Assembly: GCA_026984795.1 (NCBI GenBank)
Contig: JALSRK010000024.1
Span: 248,001 to 312,000 of the forward strand
Origin: Solibacteraceae bacterium
GTDB taxonomy: Bacteria > Acidobacteriota > Terriglobia > Bryobacterales > Bryobacteraceae
Length of the DNA stretch: 64,000 nt
Direction of reading: 5' to 3'
Shown here: positions 53,151 through 62,216 of the stretch, piece after piece
How the letters are laid out: the number at the start of each line of letters is the position of its first letter
Numbering within the stretch: the stretch's first letter is position 1
Translations under genes and position numbers: made by a program
The notes under the pieces: generated by a model
The model's database searches: none
Told to the model about the DNA's origin: nothing
The model's input: the letters and a program-made list of their open reading frames with translations, nothing else

Positions 53151-53396
53151 ATGATCGGTACCAAGAAGCGACTCCCCATGGTGACACGTACTGCAAGCAG
53201 AACCCACTATTCGGAATCGGAGGCGGCCAGAAGACTCGGGATCACAACCGAACAGTTGCGGGAGCTGATCCAGAGCCACATCCTCAACGAAGGCGAGACG
53301 ATGCGCGCCACCAGGCGGGCGATCTTCCATCCCTCGGATTTGATCATCCTTCAGCATCTTGCCGGCTCTCGGAACGGCTCCACACCTCGGGATTGA
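53151..53396 (+). CDS. Small MerR-like helix-turn-helix protein
   Basis: The product has 81 residues from ATG 53151; ATG 53178 would give 72. Residues 24-80 form a winged helix-turn-helix of the MerR/excisionase type: YSESEAARRLGITTEQLREL, then a basic turn and HPSDLIILQHL. It has no effector domain, so it may be a DNA-binding regulator or chromatin-like factor. Its 3' end overlaps the convergent dehydrogenase gene by 53 bp. No mobile-element gene is adjacent. Confidence 0.6.
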   Translation: MIGTKKRLPMVTRTASRTHYSESEAARRLGITTEQLRELIQSHILNEGETMRATRRAIFHPSDLIILQHLAGSRNGSTPRD

Positions 53397-54348
53397 CGAG
53401 CGTTGGCGGTTTGCGGCCCTGGAGAGCGGCGCTGACGTTCTCGGCGGCCAGCATGCACATCTTCAGCCGGGTGGCCACCGTGGCGCTGCCGATGTGGGGT
53501 ACGAGGACGGCGTTCGGCAGCTCGAGCAGACCGGGGTGAACCTTGGGTTCGTTCTCGAAGACGTCGAGGCCGGCGCCCCAGATGGTGCGGTTACGGAGAG
53601 CTTCGACCAAGGCGGCTTCATCGACGACGGGTCCGCGCGAGGTGTTCACCAGGATGGCGGTGGGCTTCATCAGGCGTAGCTGCTCGGTCCCGATGAGATG
53701 GCGGGTGGACTCGGTGAGCGGGGTGTGAATGCTGACAATGTCGGACTCCCGCAGCAGGTCCTCCAGTGGGACGTAGACGGCGCCGAGTTCCTGCTCGACC
53801 TCTTCTGGGGCGCGGCGGGCGTCGCTGTAGAGGATGCGCATCTGGAAGCCCCGGCCCCGGCGGGCCACGGCGCGTCCGATGCGGCCCAGGCCGATGATGC
53901 CGAGGGTCTGGTGGTGGACGTCCTGGCCGACGAGCAGGTCGATGGCCCACTTGTTCCACTTGCCCTCCATCAGGAACTTGTTCGCTTCGAAGAGCCGGCG
54001 GGCGGTGGCCAGGATCAGGGCGAAGGCGAGGTCGGCGGTGGTGTCGGTGAGGACATCCGGGGTGTTCGAGACGAGGATGCCGGCGCGGGTGGCGGCGGGG
54101 ACGTCGATGTTGTCATAGCCGACGGCGACGTTGGCGATGATCTTGACGCCGTCGAGCTGGGCGATGACCTCGGGGGTGAACTTGTCGGTGAGCTGGGCGA
54201 CGACGGCCTGCTTGCCCTTGACGCGGCGAAGCAGCTCCTCGGCGGGAAGGCCGTCGTCAGTATCGTGATATTCGACGTCGAAATGCTGCCGGAGCAGCTC
54301 TACGGCTTCGGGGAAGATGCGCTTGGTGATCAGTACGGATGGCCTCAC
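53344..54348 (-). CDS. D-glycerate / D-2-hydroxyacid dehydrogenase
   Basis: The product has 334 residues. Its substrate region is NVAVGYDNIDVPAATRAGI, followed by the NAD loop GIIGLGRIGRAVA and the catalytic Arg, Glu and His in LVNTSRGPVVDEAALV, DVFENEPKV and LVPHIGSAT. The layout suits GyaR-type glyoxylate/hydroxypyruvate reductases or phosphoglycerate-type enzymes. It faces the 3-hydroxyisobutyrate-type gene divergently. Confidence 0.88.
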   Translation of the reverse strand: MRPSVLITKRIFPEAVELLRQHFDVEYHDTDDGLPAEELLRRVKGKQAVVAQLTDKFTPEVIAQLDGVKIIANVAVGYDNIDVPAATRAGILVSNTPDVLTDTTADLAFALILATARRLFEANKFLMEGKWNKWAIDLLVGQDVHHQTLGIIGLGRIGRAVARRGRGFQMRILYSDARRAPEEVEQELGAVYVPLEDLLRESDIVSIHTPLTESTRHLIGTEQLRLMKPTAILVNTSRGPVVDEAALVEALRNRTIWGAGLDVFENEPKVHPGLLELPNAVLVPHIGSATVATRLKMCMLAAENVSAALQGRKPPTLVNPEVWSRSESRQDAEG

Positions 54349-54440
54349 GGGGGCGATTGTCGCACAGAGGCCCGCGGCCGTACAATGGCGGGGTCGCCCC
54401 GGCGGCGGGCTTTGACCGGGGGCGCAGGAGAGGAGAAACA

Positions 54441-55337
54441 GTGGCGAAACTTGGTTTCTGCGGACTGGGCATCATGGGCTATCCGATGGCGCGGAACCTG
54501 CGCCGGGCGGGCCACGAGCTGTGGGTGTGGTCGCACACCCGGGCCAAGGCCGAGCGGCTGGCGGCCGAGGAAGGGGCGACGGCTTGCGCGACGCCCCGGG
54601 AGGTGGGCGCCGCGGCCGAGGCGCTGTTTCTGTGCGTGGGCGACACGCGAATGTCGAAGGAGGTGATCCTGGGCGCGGACGGGATCGCGGCGGGCGCAAG
54701 GCCGGGAACGGCGGTGATCGATGCCAGCACCATCTCGGCACTCGAGAGCCAGAAAATCGCCAGGTCGCTCGAGCAGCAGGGGATCCACTACCTCGACGCG
54801 CCCTGCACGGGCTCCAAACTGGGCGCCGAGCAGGGCAAGCTGGCCTTCATGGTGGGCGGGGACCCGGCGGTGTTCGAGAAGGTGAAACCGTGGTTCGAGC
54901 CTATGGGGCGGCAGATCTTCTACTGCGGCCCTCAGGGCATGGGGCTGCGCGTGAAGCTGGCCCAGAACCTGATTCAATCCAACATCTTGCAGGCGTTCGT
55001 CGAGGGCATTGTGCTGAGCACGAAAGCGGGGGTGGACCCGAAGCTGATGCTCGAGGTCATCAACTCGACGGCGGCCAGGTCCGGGCTGGTCGCCTTCAAG
55101 GCGCCCTACATCTTCCGGCGGGACTTCGCCACTCACTTCTCGACGAAGTGGATGCACAAGGACATCGGACTGGCGCTGGAGCTGGCCGAGGCGGCCGATG
55201 TCCCGGTTCCCATAACCGGGCTGACGCGGCAGCTCTTCCAGGCGGCTCTGGCCCAGGGCCTGGGGGAAGAGGATTTCTGTAGCGTTATCAAAGTGTTAGA
55301 GGGTATGGCCGGGGTGGAGGTGAAGACGGAGTTGTAG
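54441..55337 (+). CDS. 3-hydroxyisobutyrate dehydrogenase-like NAD(P)-dependent oxidoreductase
   Basis: The product has 298 residues from GTG 54441 with GAGGAG upstream; the frame extends to 54339 without similarity. The Rossmann loop is GFCGLGIMGYPMARNL, the substrate loop APCTGSKLGAEQGKLAF, and the catalytic Lys lies in VKLAQNLIQSN. Members act on tartronate semialdehyde, succinic semialdehyde or hydroxyisobutyrate. With the glycerate dehydrogenase divergent from it, a glyoxylate or hydroxyacid role is plausible. Confidence 0.85.
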   Translation: MAKLGFCGLGIMGYPMARNLRRAGHELWVWSHTRAKAERLAAEEGATACATPREVGAAAEALFLCVGDTRMSKEVILGADGIAAGARPGTAVIDASTISALESQKIARSLEQQGIHYLDAPCTGSKLGAEQGKLAFMVGGDPAVFEKVKPWFEPMGRQIFYCGPQGMGLRVKLAQNLIQSNILQAFVEGIVLSTKAGVDPKLMLEVINSTAARSGLVAFKAPYIFRRDFATHFSTKWMHKDIGLALELAEAADVPVPITGLTRQLFQAALAQGLGEEDFCSVIKVLEGMAGVEVKTEL

Positions 55338-55794
55338 AAAATTGCAGATTTTGCTTGCACTCCGCATCTTCATATTCTATTATTGGAAGTAAGCCGGGGA
55401 GGCAACTCCCACCAAAGCGAGACTAACCTCACAAAAAGACCCCTGAAGCAATAACCTCCCCGGCACCCCGGAACCCCCCTCGGTAGAACCTCCCGCCACG
55501 CTGTGTCTGCGTCCCGCCGGAGCGGTTGTGAGGTTTGATAACCTATTGAAACAATGCCAGTTGTATCCCTCTCCGGGCGCTCTTCACCCCGGAGCGGGGC
55601 GGCTGGACGCTGCGGGGGAAACCGGGCTCGAACCGGGCGCGGGACGGGGAATTTGCCCCAGTTGGATGGATTGGACGGCCGAGCTGCGCTCCAGCAGACG
55701 ATCATTGGGTCAAACGCCCCACCCTTGGACCCTTAAGTTGCTGATTCGATGGAGGCGCAGGGGCTGGAACGCCAAGTGCTTCCCAGAATGCACC
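55338..55794. other. Long intergenic region before the radical SAM gene
   Basis: This 457-bp stretch holds the second copy of the conserved intergenic element with a long hairpin, and otherwise GC-rich sequence with short palindromes such as CCGGGCTCGAACCGGG (55622-55637). A frame continues upstream of the radical SAM start without family similarity. No tRNA could be folded from it. Confidence 0.5.
55393..55464 (+). repeat. Intergenic conserved element, copy 2, in a long hairpin
   Basis: GCCGGGGAGG (55393-55402) pairs with CCTCCCCGGC (55455-55464). The core inside (55399-55430) reads GAGGCAACTCCCACCAAAG then CGAGACTAACCTC and matches the element at 30336-30364. In this copy GGGAG-GCAA-CTCCC forms a GNRA tetraloop hairpin. 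It starts 55 bp after a stop codon and precedes the radical SAM gene, so it may be a terminator-like 3' structure or a 5' regulatory element. Confidence 0.55.
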
Positions 55795-56904
55795 ATGCAA
55801 GCACACGGCAAGCCTGGGACTTACCGGCCGCGGCTGGTCTTCTGGGAACTGACGACCGGGTGCAACCTCCGGTGCATCCACTGCCGGGCGAGCGCGACGG
55901 AGCTGATGTCGCCAGATGACTTGACGTACGCCGAGTGCACCGGGATCATCGATCAGCTCGCCGAGTTCGCCCCCTTCATCCTGGTGCTGTCGGGCGGCGA
56001 GCCGCTCTGGCGCCGGGACGTCTTCGACATCGCGAAGTATGCCCGGGACCGGCGGATCCGCGTGGCGCTGGCCACCAACGGGACGCTGATCGACGAGGCG
56101 ATGGCGCAGCGGATCGCGGACGCGGGCATCGAGCGGGTCTCGATCAGCCTGGACGGGGCCGATCCGGTGACCCACGACACGTTCCGGGGACACAAAGGGG
56201 CTTTCGCCGCGGCGGTGAAGGGCATCGAGCTGCTCAAAGAGCTGGGGGTCTCGACGCAGATCAACACCACGGTTTCCCGGCACAACGCCCACGAGCTGCC
56301 GCGGATCCTGAAGCTGGCCGAGGAGCTGGGCGTACAGGCGTTCCACATGTTCTTGCTGGTGCCGGTGGGCTGCGGGCTGACGATCAAGGACGAGCAGGCG
56401 ATTCAGGGCGAAGAAGCCGAAGAGATACTCGAATGGTTCTACGAGCAGTCGCTGGCTTCGAAGCTGGAGCTGAAGGCCACCTGCGCGCCGCACTACTACC
56501 GGATCATGCGGCAGCGGCGGGCCGAGGCGCGCCGGGCGGGCGAGAAGGTGCCGGAGCTGGCCAAGGAAGGCATGCACGCGGTGACGAAAGGCTGTCTGGC
56601 GGGTACGGCGGTCTGTTTCATCTCGCACCAGGGCGAGGTCTTCCCTTGCGGCTACCTTCCAGTCTCGGCCGGCAGCCTGCGCGAGACGCCGTTCCGGGAG
56701 ATCTGGGAGAAGGCGCCCATCTTCCAGGACTTGCGGGATACCGAGAAGCTGGAAGGCAAGTGTGGTATTTGTGAGTTCAAGAATGTCTGCATGGGCTGCC
56801 GCGCCCGTGCTTATGGAATGACGGGAGACTATCTGGCCGAGGAGCCCTTCTGCGTCTACGAACCCAGGAAGTTGCATGCCGACCCACGTCCAGGAGTCCA
56901 GTAA
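55795..56904 (+). CDS. SPASM-type radical SAM protein (AhbD-like)
   Basis: The product has 369 residues from ATG 55795. The radical SAM cluster motif CNLRCIHC (CxxxCxxC) lies at residues 22-29, followed by LSGGEPLWRRD and the TNGTLIDEAMAQRI strand. The C-terminal SPASM region carries cysteines in CGYLPVSAGSLRE and CGICEFKNVCMGCRARA for extra iron-sulfur clusters. Relatives include heme-modifying AhbD and NirJ. The gene overlaps hoxE by 29 bp and shares its strand, so it is in the hydrogenase operon. The substrate is unknown. Confidence 0.85.
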   Translation: MQAHGKPGTYRPRLVFWELTTGCNLRCIHCRASATELMSPDDLTYAECTGIIDQLAEFAPFILVLSGGEPLWRRDVFDIAKYARDRRIRVALATNGTLIDEAMAQRIADAGIERVSISLDGADPVTHDTFRGHKGAFAAAVKGIELLKELGVSTQINTTVSRHNAHELPRILKLAEELGVQAFHMFLLVPVGCGLTIKDEQAIQGEEAEEILEWFYEQSLASKLELKATCAPHYYRIMRQRRAEARRAGEKVPELAKEGMHAVTKGCLAGTAVCFISHQGEVFPCGYLPVSAGSLRETPFREIWEKAPIFQDLRDTEKLEGKCGICEFKNVCMGCRARAYGMTGDYLAEEPFCVYEPRKLHADPRPGVQ

Positions 56905-57385
56905 ACCTCGAGCCGCGGCCGTGAGGGACAACCGGGCGAAGTTTCTCGAGCGCGCGATGTCGCGCCACCACTACTCCGGCGACGCCCTCATCGAAGTGCT
57001 GCACACCGCCCAGGAGCTCTACGGGTACCTCACTCCGGAGCTGCTGAAGACCATCGCCCGGAAGCTGAAGCTGCCGCCGAGCCGCGTGCTGGGGGTGGCG
57101 ACCTTCTATCACTTCTTTTCCTTGGAGCCGAAGGGCGAACATTCCTATATTGTTTGTCTGGGCACGGCCTGCTACGTGAAGGGGGCGCTGGGCCTGCTCG
57201 AAGTGCTGGAGCGGCGCTGCGCCATGGCGGGCTCGACCAGCCCGGACGGCAAGGTGAGCGTGAACTCGGCCCGCTGCATCGGGGCCTGCGGCCTGGCCCC
57301 GGCGATGATCCGCGACGGGGAGATCCTGGGGCGGATGACGCCGGAGAAGCTGAACGAAGACCTCGACAGGATCGGTGTCGAATGA
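56876..57385 (+). CDS. hoxE: Bidirectional hydrogenase subunit E (NuoE-like)
   Basis: The product has 169 residues. The thioredoxin-like [2Fe-2S] domain has the ligands in [11 protein letters not shown] and CIGACGLAP. The N-terminal helical part ([28 protein letters not shown]) is typical of NuoE and HoxE. It passes electrons between the diaphorase and hydrogenase modules. It starts inside the radical SAM gene and overlaps hoxF by ATGA. Confidence 0.9.
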   Translation: MPTHVQESSKPRAAAVRDNRAKFLERAMSRHHYSGDALIEVLHTAQELYGYLTPELLKTIARKLKLPPSRVLGVATFYHFFSLEPKGEHSYIVCLGTACYVKGALGLLEVLERRCAMAGSTSPDGKVSVNSARCIGACGLAPAMIRDGEILGRMTPEKLNEDLDRIGVE

Positions 57386-59037
57386 CGATCGAGGAACTCT
57401 ACGAGACCCAGAGCGCCGAGCTGGACCGCCGGAAGCGGCTGGAGAACCGGATCTACTGCTGCACGGCGGCCGGCTGCATCTCCTGCGGGGCCGAGAGCGT
57501 CAAGAAGGCGATCGCCGACCAGATCCGCTCCTCGGGGCGCGAGGGCAAGCTCGAGGTCTGCGGCTCGGGGTGTCTGGGGCTGTGCAGCCGGGGGCCCCTG
57601 GTCTACAGCGAGCGCGACAACGAACTCTACGGCGAGGTGGCGCCGGAGGACGCCCCGGCGCTGATCTCCTCGAACCCGGTGGACCGCGAGCAGTTGCGTT
57701 TCAAGCGCGCCGACCTGGAGGCGCCGTTCTTCGCCAAACAGCACAGGATCGTGCTGGCCAACTCGGGCCGGGTGGATCCGGAGAACGTGACCGACTACAT
57801 TGCCGCCGGCGGCTACCAGGCGCTGGCCAAGGCGCTGACCGAGATGACGCCGGCGGAGGTGATCGCCGAGATCCGCACCAGCGGCCTGCGCGGCCGGGGC
57901 GGCGCCGGCTACCCGACGGGCTTGAAGTGGGAGCTGGTGGCGCGGCAGCCGACGGACACGAAGTACGTGGTCTGCAACGCTGACGAAGGGGATCCGGGGG
58001 CGTTCATGGACCGCTCGGTGCTCGAGGGCGATCCCCACCGGGTGCTCGAGGGCATGGCGATCGCGGCCTATGCGGTGGGAGCGCAGCAGGGCTTCATCTA
58101 TGTGCGGGGCGAGTACGGGCTGGCGATCCAACGGCTGCAGTCGGCGATCCGGCAGGCCGAGCGGGAGCACCTGCTGGGCAACCGGATTCTCGAAACGGGC
58201 TTCCAGTTCCGGATCGATCTGCGGATCGGCGCCGGGGCCTTCGTCTGCGGCGAGGAGACGGCGCTGATCGCCTCCATCGAAGGCAAGCGGGGCCAGCCGC
58301 GCCAGCGGCCGCCGTATCCGCCGGAGTCGGGTCTCTGGGGCAAGCCGACGCTGATCAACAATGTCGAGACCTTCGCCAACGTGGCCCGGATCATCGAGCG
58401 CGGCGGCGAGTGGTTCGCCTCCATCGGCACCGAGCACTCCAAGGGGACGAAGGTCTTCGCGCTCGCCGGGCGGATCCAGAACACGGGCTTGATCGAGGTC
58501 GAGATGGGCACGCCGCTCAGGGAGATCATCTTCGACATCGGCGGCGGCGTCCCCCGGGGCGGCAAGTTCAAGGCGGTGCAGACGGGCGGGCCGTCGGGCG
58601 GCTGCATTCCGGAAGAGCTGCTGGACACGCCGGTGGACTACGAATCGCTGGCGGCGGTGGGCTCGATCATGGGCTCGGGCGGCATGATCGTGATGGACGA
58701 AACCTCCGACATGGTGGACGTCGCCCGGTTCTTCATGGAGTTCTGCATGGACGAGTCCTGCGGCAAGTGCATCCCCTGCCGCGCCGGGACGGTCCAGATG
58801 CACGACATCCTGGCCCGGCTCACCCGCGGCGAGGGAACGCCGGCCGACATCGACATGCTGGAGCAGCTCTCTTCCCTGCTCAAGGAAGCCAGCCTGTGCG
58901 GGCTGGGGCAGAGCGCGCCGAACCCGGTGCTGACGACGCTGAAGTATTTCCGGCACGAGTACGAGGCGAAGTTGAAGGAACCGGCCGGGGCGGGCGCCGG
59001 AGACTCCGCCGCGGCGGCGGGAGGAGAGGAGCGGTGA
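57382..59037 (+). CDS. hoxF: Bidirectional hydrogenase diaphorase subunit F (NuoF-like)
   Basis: The product has 551 residues from ATG 57382. An N-terminal thioredoxin-like [2Fe-2S] domain ([32 protein letters not shown]) precedes the NuoF core: [14 protein letters not shown] (NADH/FMN site), [32 protein letters not shown], and the [4Fe-4S] ligands in [14 protein letters not shown]. It binds FMN and NAD(H) and exchanges electrons with the hydrogenase dimer. The stop overlaps the hoxU GTG. Confidence 0.95.
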   Translation: MTIEELYETQSAELDRRKRLENRIYCCTAAGCISCGAESVKKAIADQIRSSGREGKLEVCGSGCLGLCSRGPLVYSERDNELYGEVAPEDAPALISSNPVDREQLRFKRADLEAPFFAKQHRIVLANSGRVDPENVTDYIAAGGYQALAKALTEMTPAEVIAEIRTSGLRGRGGAGYPTGLKWELVARQPTDTKYVVCNADEGDPGAFMDRSVLEGDPHRVLEGMAIAAYAVGAQQGFIYVRGEYGLAIQRLQSAIRQAEREHLLGNRILETGFQFRIDLRIGAGAFVCGEETALIASIEGKRGQPRQRPPYPPESGLWGKPTLINNVETFANVARIIERGGEWFASIGTEHSKGTKVFALAGRIQNTGLIEVEMGTPLREIIFDIGGGVPRGGKFKAVQTGGPSGGCIPEELLDTPVDYESLAAVGSIMGSGGMIVMDETSDMVDVARFFMEFCMDESCGKCIPCRAGTVQMHDILARLTRGEGTPADIDMLEQLSSLLKEASLCGLGQSAPNPVLTTLKYFRHEYEAKLKEPAGAGAGDSAAAAGGEER

Positions 59038-59750
59038 GCGTCAAGACACTCACGATCGACGGCAAGATGGTGACCGGGGCGGCCGGCGAGTCGATCTTCA
59101 ACGCCGCCTGGAACGCCGGCATCCACATTCCGCGGCTCTGCCACATCGGGGGGCTCTCCGACGTCGGGGCCTGCCGCTTGTGCCTGGTGGAGATCGAAGG
59201 GCAGCCGAAGCTGGCAGCCTCGTGCCTGACCCCGGTGGAAGAGGGCATGGTGGTGCGCACGAACACGCCGCGGCTGCAGGCGCACCGCAAGCTGATCGTC
59301 GAGCTGCTGCTGGCCGAGCGCAACCACATCTGTTCGGTCTGCGTGCAGAACGGCAACTGCGAGCTGCAAGACCTCGCCGAGGGCCTGGGCATCGACCACG
59401 TGCGGCTGCGTTACCAGTTCCCGCGGCTGGGAGTGGACACCAGCCACGAGCGGTTCGGCATCGACCACAACCGGTGCGTGCTCTGCACTCGCTGCGTGCG
59501 GGTCTGCGACGAGGTGGAAGGCGCGCACACCTGGGACGTGAAGGGCCGGGGGCGCAACTCGATGGTGATCACCGATCTGGACGAGCCGTGGGGCCAGTCC
59601 GAGACCTGCACCTCCTGCGGCAAGTGCGTGCAGGTCTGCCCGACCGGGGCGCTGTTCGAGAAGGGCAAGACGGTGGCCGAATCGCGCAAGGACCGGCGGT
59701 TCCTCAAGTACATCGTCACGGCGCGCAAGGAGCACCAATGGATCCGGTGA
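59034..59750 (+). CDS. hoxU: Bidirectional hydrogenase subunit U (NuoG N-terminal-like)
   Basis: The product has 238 residues from GTG 59034. It carries a plant-type [2Fe-2S] domain ([19 protein letters not shown], then ASC), the His-Cys cluster region ([15 protein letters not shown]), and ferredoxin-type 4Fe-4S motifs ([14 protein letters not shown] and [20 protein letters not shown]). It wires HoxF to HoxYH. The 3' end overlaps hoxY by 13 bp. Confidence 0.93.
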   Translation: MSVKTLTIDGKMVTGAAGESIFNAAWNAGIHIPRLCHIGGLSDVGACRLCLVEIEGQPKLAASCLTPVEEGMVVRTNTPRLQAHRKLIVELLLAERNHICSVCVQNGNCELQDLAEGLGIDHVRLRYQFPRLGVDTSHERFGIDHNRCVLCTRCVRVCDEVEGAHTWDVKGRGRNSMVITDLDEPWGQSETCTSCGKCVQVCPTGALFEKGKTVAESRKDRRFLKYIVTARKEHQWIR

Positions 59751-60283
59751 AGGAAAACAAGCCCCGGATCGCCACCGTCTGGCTGGGCGGCTGCTCGGGG
59801 TGCCACATGTCGTTCCTGGACCTCGACGAGCGGCTGCTCGAGCTGGCGGCCCGGGCCGACATCGTGGCCTCGCCGATCGTCGATACCAAGGAGGTTCCCG
59901 AAGCCGACATTACCCTGGTCGAAGGGGCGGTGGCCAACGTCGAACACCTGGAGCAGATCCGGGAGATCCGCGCCAAGACGAAGATCCTGGTGGCCTTCGG
60001 CGACTGCGCGGTGACCGGCAACGTGACGGCGCTGAGGAACCTGTTCGACGTCGAGGACGTGCTGAACCGCTCTTACAAAGAGACGGCGCTGCCGGTGATC
60101 GGCGTGCCGGCCGGGAACCCGATCGTGCCGGCGCTGCTCGAGCGGGTGCGGCCGGTGCACGAGGTGGTGCCGGTGGATTACTTCCTACAAGGGTGCCCGC
60201 CGTCGGCCGACGAGATCTGCCGGTTCCTCTTCGACCTGCTCGACGGCAAGCAGGAGCCGGCCAAGCCGGGGAGGTTCGGTTGA
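59738..60283 (+). CDS. hoxY: Bidirectional hydrogenase small subunit
   Basis: The product has 181 residues from ATG 59738. It has the small [NiFe]-hydrogenase form with one proximal [4Fe-4S] cluster: GGCSGCHMSFLDLDE, GDCAVTGN and GCPPSADEICRFL. There is no Tat leader, as expected for the cytoplasmic NAD-linked type. It starts inside hoxU, and hoxH follows 3 bp after its stop. Confidence 0.94.
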   Translation: MDPVKENKPRIATVWLGGCSGCHMSFLDLDERLLELAARADIVASPIVDTKEVPEADITLVEGAVANVEHLEQIREIRAKTKILVAFGDCAVTGNVTALRNLFDVEDVLNRSYKETALPVIGVPAGNPIVPALLERVRPVHEVVPVDYFLQGCPPSADEICRFLFDLLDGKQEPAKPGRFG

Positions 60284-60286
60284 GCC

Positions 60287-61711
60287 ATGGGCGAGCGGAT
60301 CGTCATTAGTCCGGTTACGCGCATCGAGGGCCACGCCAAGATCTCCATCTACGTGGACGACGAGGGCCGGGTGGAGAGCGCCCAGTTCCACGTGGTGGAG
60401 TTCCGGGGCTTCGAGAAGTTCTGCGAGGGGCGGCCCTTCTACGAGATGCCGGGCATCATGGCGCGGGTCTGCGGCATCTGCCCGGTGAGCCACGTGCTGG
60501 CGAGCTCGAAGGCCGGCGACGCGATCCTCGGCGTCGAGATCACCCCGGCGGCGAAGAAGGCCCGGCGGCTGATGAACTACGCCCAGGTGCTGCAATCGCA
60601 CGCGCTGAGCTTCTTCCACCTCTCCTCGCCGGACCTGCTGCTGGGCATGGACGCCGATCCGGCCAGGCGGCACATCTTCGGCGTGGCGGCCGAGGACGAA
60701 GACTTCGCCCGGCGGGGCATCCGGCTGCGGCAGTTCGGCCAGCGGGTGATCGAGCTGCTGGGCGGCAAGCGGATTCACCCCTCCTGGGGCGCGCCGGGGG
60801 GCGTGCTGAAGGCGCTCACCGAGGAGGAGCGCCAGGAGGTGGCCGGCTGGATCCCGGAGGCCTACAAATCGATGGAGATCGCCCTGGAGCGGTTCAAGGC
60901 GATCCTCGACGGCTTCGAGCAGGAGGTGCGCCACATCGGCAACTTCCCGTCGCTGTTCATGGGCACGGTGGACGAGGACGGCTACATGGAGTTCTACGAC
61001 GGCCGGCTGCGGATCATGGACAGCGAAGGCAACATCGTCGCCGATGGGCTGAAGCCGTGGCGCTACGAGACCTTCCTGGCCGAGGCGAGCGAAGAGTGGT
61101 CCTACATGAAGTTCCCCTACTACAAGCCGATGGGCTACCCGGCGGGGATGTACCGCGTGGGGCCGCTGGCGCGCTGCAACGTGGTCCACGCCATCGGCAC
61201 GCCGCTGGCGGACCGGGAGCTGAGGGAGTTCCGGCAGCGAAAGTGGGTGGTGCGCAACGAGTCGTTCCTCTATCACTGGGCGCGGCTGATCGAGATGCTG
61301 CACTGCGTGGAGCGGATCGAGGAGCTGATCGACGATCCGGACATCGTCAGCGAGCACGTGCGGGTGAAGGCGGACCGCAACCACGAGGTGGGCATCGGCT
61401 CCTGCGAGGCGCCCCGGGGCACCCTCTTCCACCACTATGAGGTGGACGAAGACGGGCTGATCCGGAAGGCGAACCTGCTGATCGCCACGGCGCAGAACAA
61501 CCTGGCGATGAACAAGACCGTCGAGCAGGCCGCCAAACACTTCGTCAACGGGCGGCGGCTGGAGGAGGGGATGCTGAACCGGGTGGAGGCCGGCATCCGC
61601 TGCTACGATCCGTGCCTGTCGTGCTCGACCCACGCCATCGGCCAGATGCCGCTCGTCATCGAACTGCGCGGCCGGGACGGCGAGCTGCTCGACCGGCTGG
61701 CGCGCAACTGA
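60287..61711 (+). CDS. hoxH: Bidirectional hydrogenase large subunit
   Basis: The product has 474 residues. The two Ni-Fe ligand motifs are intact: [10 protein letters not shown] in the first third and DPCLSCSTH near the C-terminus. The 25 residues after that His would be removed by the maturation protease once nickel is inserted. The enzyme reversibly oxidises H2. It overlaps hoxW by the TGATG junction at 61709-61713. Confidence 0.96.
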   Translation: MGERIVISPVTRIEGHAKISIYVDDEGRVESAQFHVVEFRGFEKFCEGRPFYEMPGIMARVCGICPVSHVLASSKAGDAILGVEITPAAKKARRLMNYAQVLQSHALSFFHLSSPDLLLGMDADPARRHIFGVAAEDEDFARRGIRLRQFGQRVIELLGGKRIHPSWGAPGGVLKALTEEERQEVAGWIPEAYKSMEIALERFKAILDGFEQEVRHIGNFPSLFMGTVDEDGYMEFYDGRLRIMDSEGNIVADGLKPWRYETFLAEASEEWSYMKFPYYKPMGYPAGMYRVGPLARCNVVHAIGTPLADRELREFRQRKWVVRNESFLYHWARLIEMLHCVERIEELIDDPDIVSEHVRVKADRNHEVGIGSCEAPRGTLFHHYEVDEDGLIRKANLLIATAQNNLAMNKTVEQAAKHFVNGRRLEEGMLNRVEAGIRCYDPCLSCSTHAIGQMPLVIELRGRDGELLDRLARN

Positions 61712-62160
61712 TGGAGACGCTGCTCATCGCGGTGGGGAACCCTCTGCGGCGCGACGACGGCGCGGCCCGCCGGGTCATCGAACTCCTCGAACCGCTGCCG
61801 CCGGGCGTGGAAGCCCTGGAAGTCCACCAGCTCACGCCGGAGCACGCCGACGAGATCCTGCCGTATTCGACGGTCGTGTTCCTCGACGCCATGGTAATGG
61901 CGCCGGAGTGCACGTCGAGTGACGTCTTTCTCGACGAGATCGTGCGGCCAGCGGTCCGCTGGCCGGGGGCGGTCATTCACGAGTCGTCGCCCGCGGAGAT
62001 CGTCGCGCTTTCGCGCCGCGTGTTCGGTTTCGAAGGCCGCGCCTGGGTGTGCGGAATCCCGGGCGTGGACTTCTCGATGGGCGAGGGGCTGAGTCCGCTG
62101 GCCGAATCCTGCGCCCGCAAGGCCGCCCAAGCGCTGCGGGAGCTGCTGCTCGCCGGATAG
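61711..62160 (+). CDS. hoxW: HoxW-type hydrogenase maturation protease
   Basis: The product has 149 residues. Its signature is VGNPLRRDDGAARRVI, with the nickel-sensing acidic residue in DDG, and it continues with FLDAMV and VIHESSPAEIVAL. It cleaves the C-terminal tail of HoxH after nickel insertion. The operon order hoxEFUYHW is complete. The hyp genes for cofactor assembly are not in the window. Confidence 0.9.
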   Translation: METLLIAVGNPLRRDDGAARRVIELLEPLPPGVEALEVHQLTPEHADEILPYSTVVFLDAMVMAPECTSSDVFLDEIVRPAVRWPGAVIHESSPAEIVALSRRVFGFEGRAWVCGIPGVDFSMGEGLSPLAESCARKAAQALRELLLAG

Positions 62161-62216
62161 AGCCTTCCGAACCAGCGCGCGCCGCCGGTGTACACTGGAC
62201 GCCGAGGTCTCCAACC

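Noticed and set aside
55600-55660. tRNA-like arm (GGCTCGAACC)
   Set aside because: It is part of a simple palindrome. No acceptor or anticodon stem can be folded around it.
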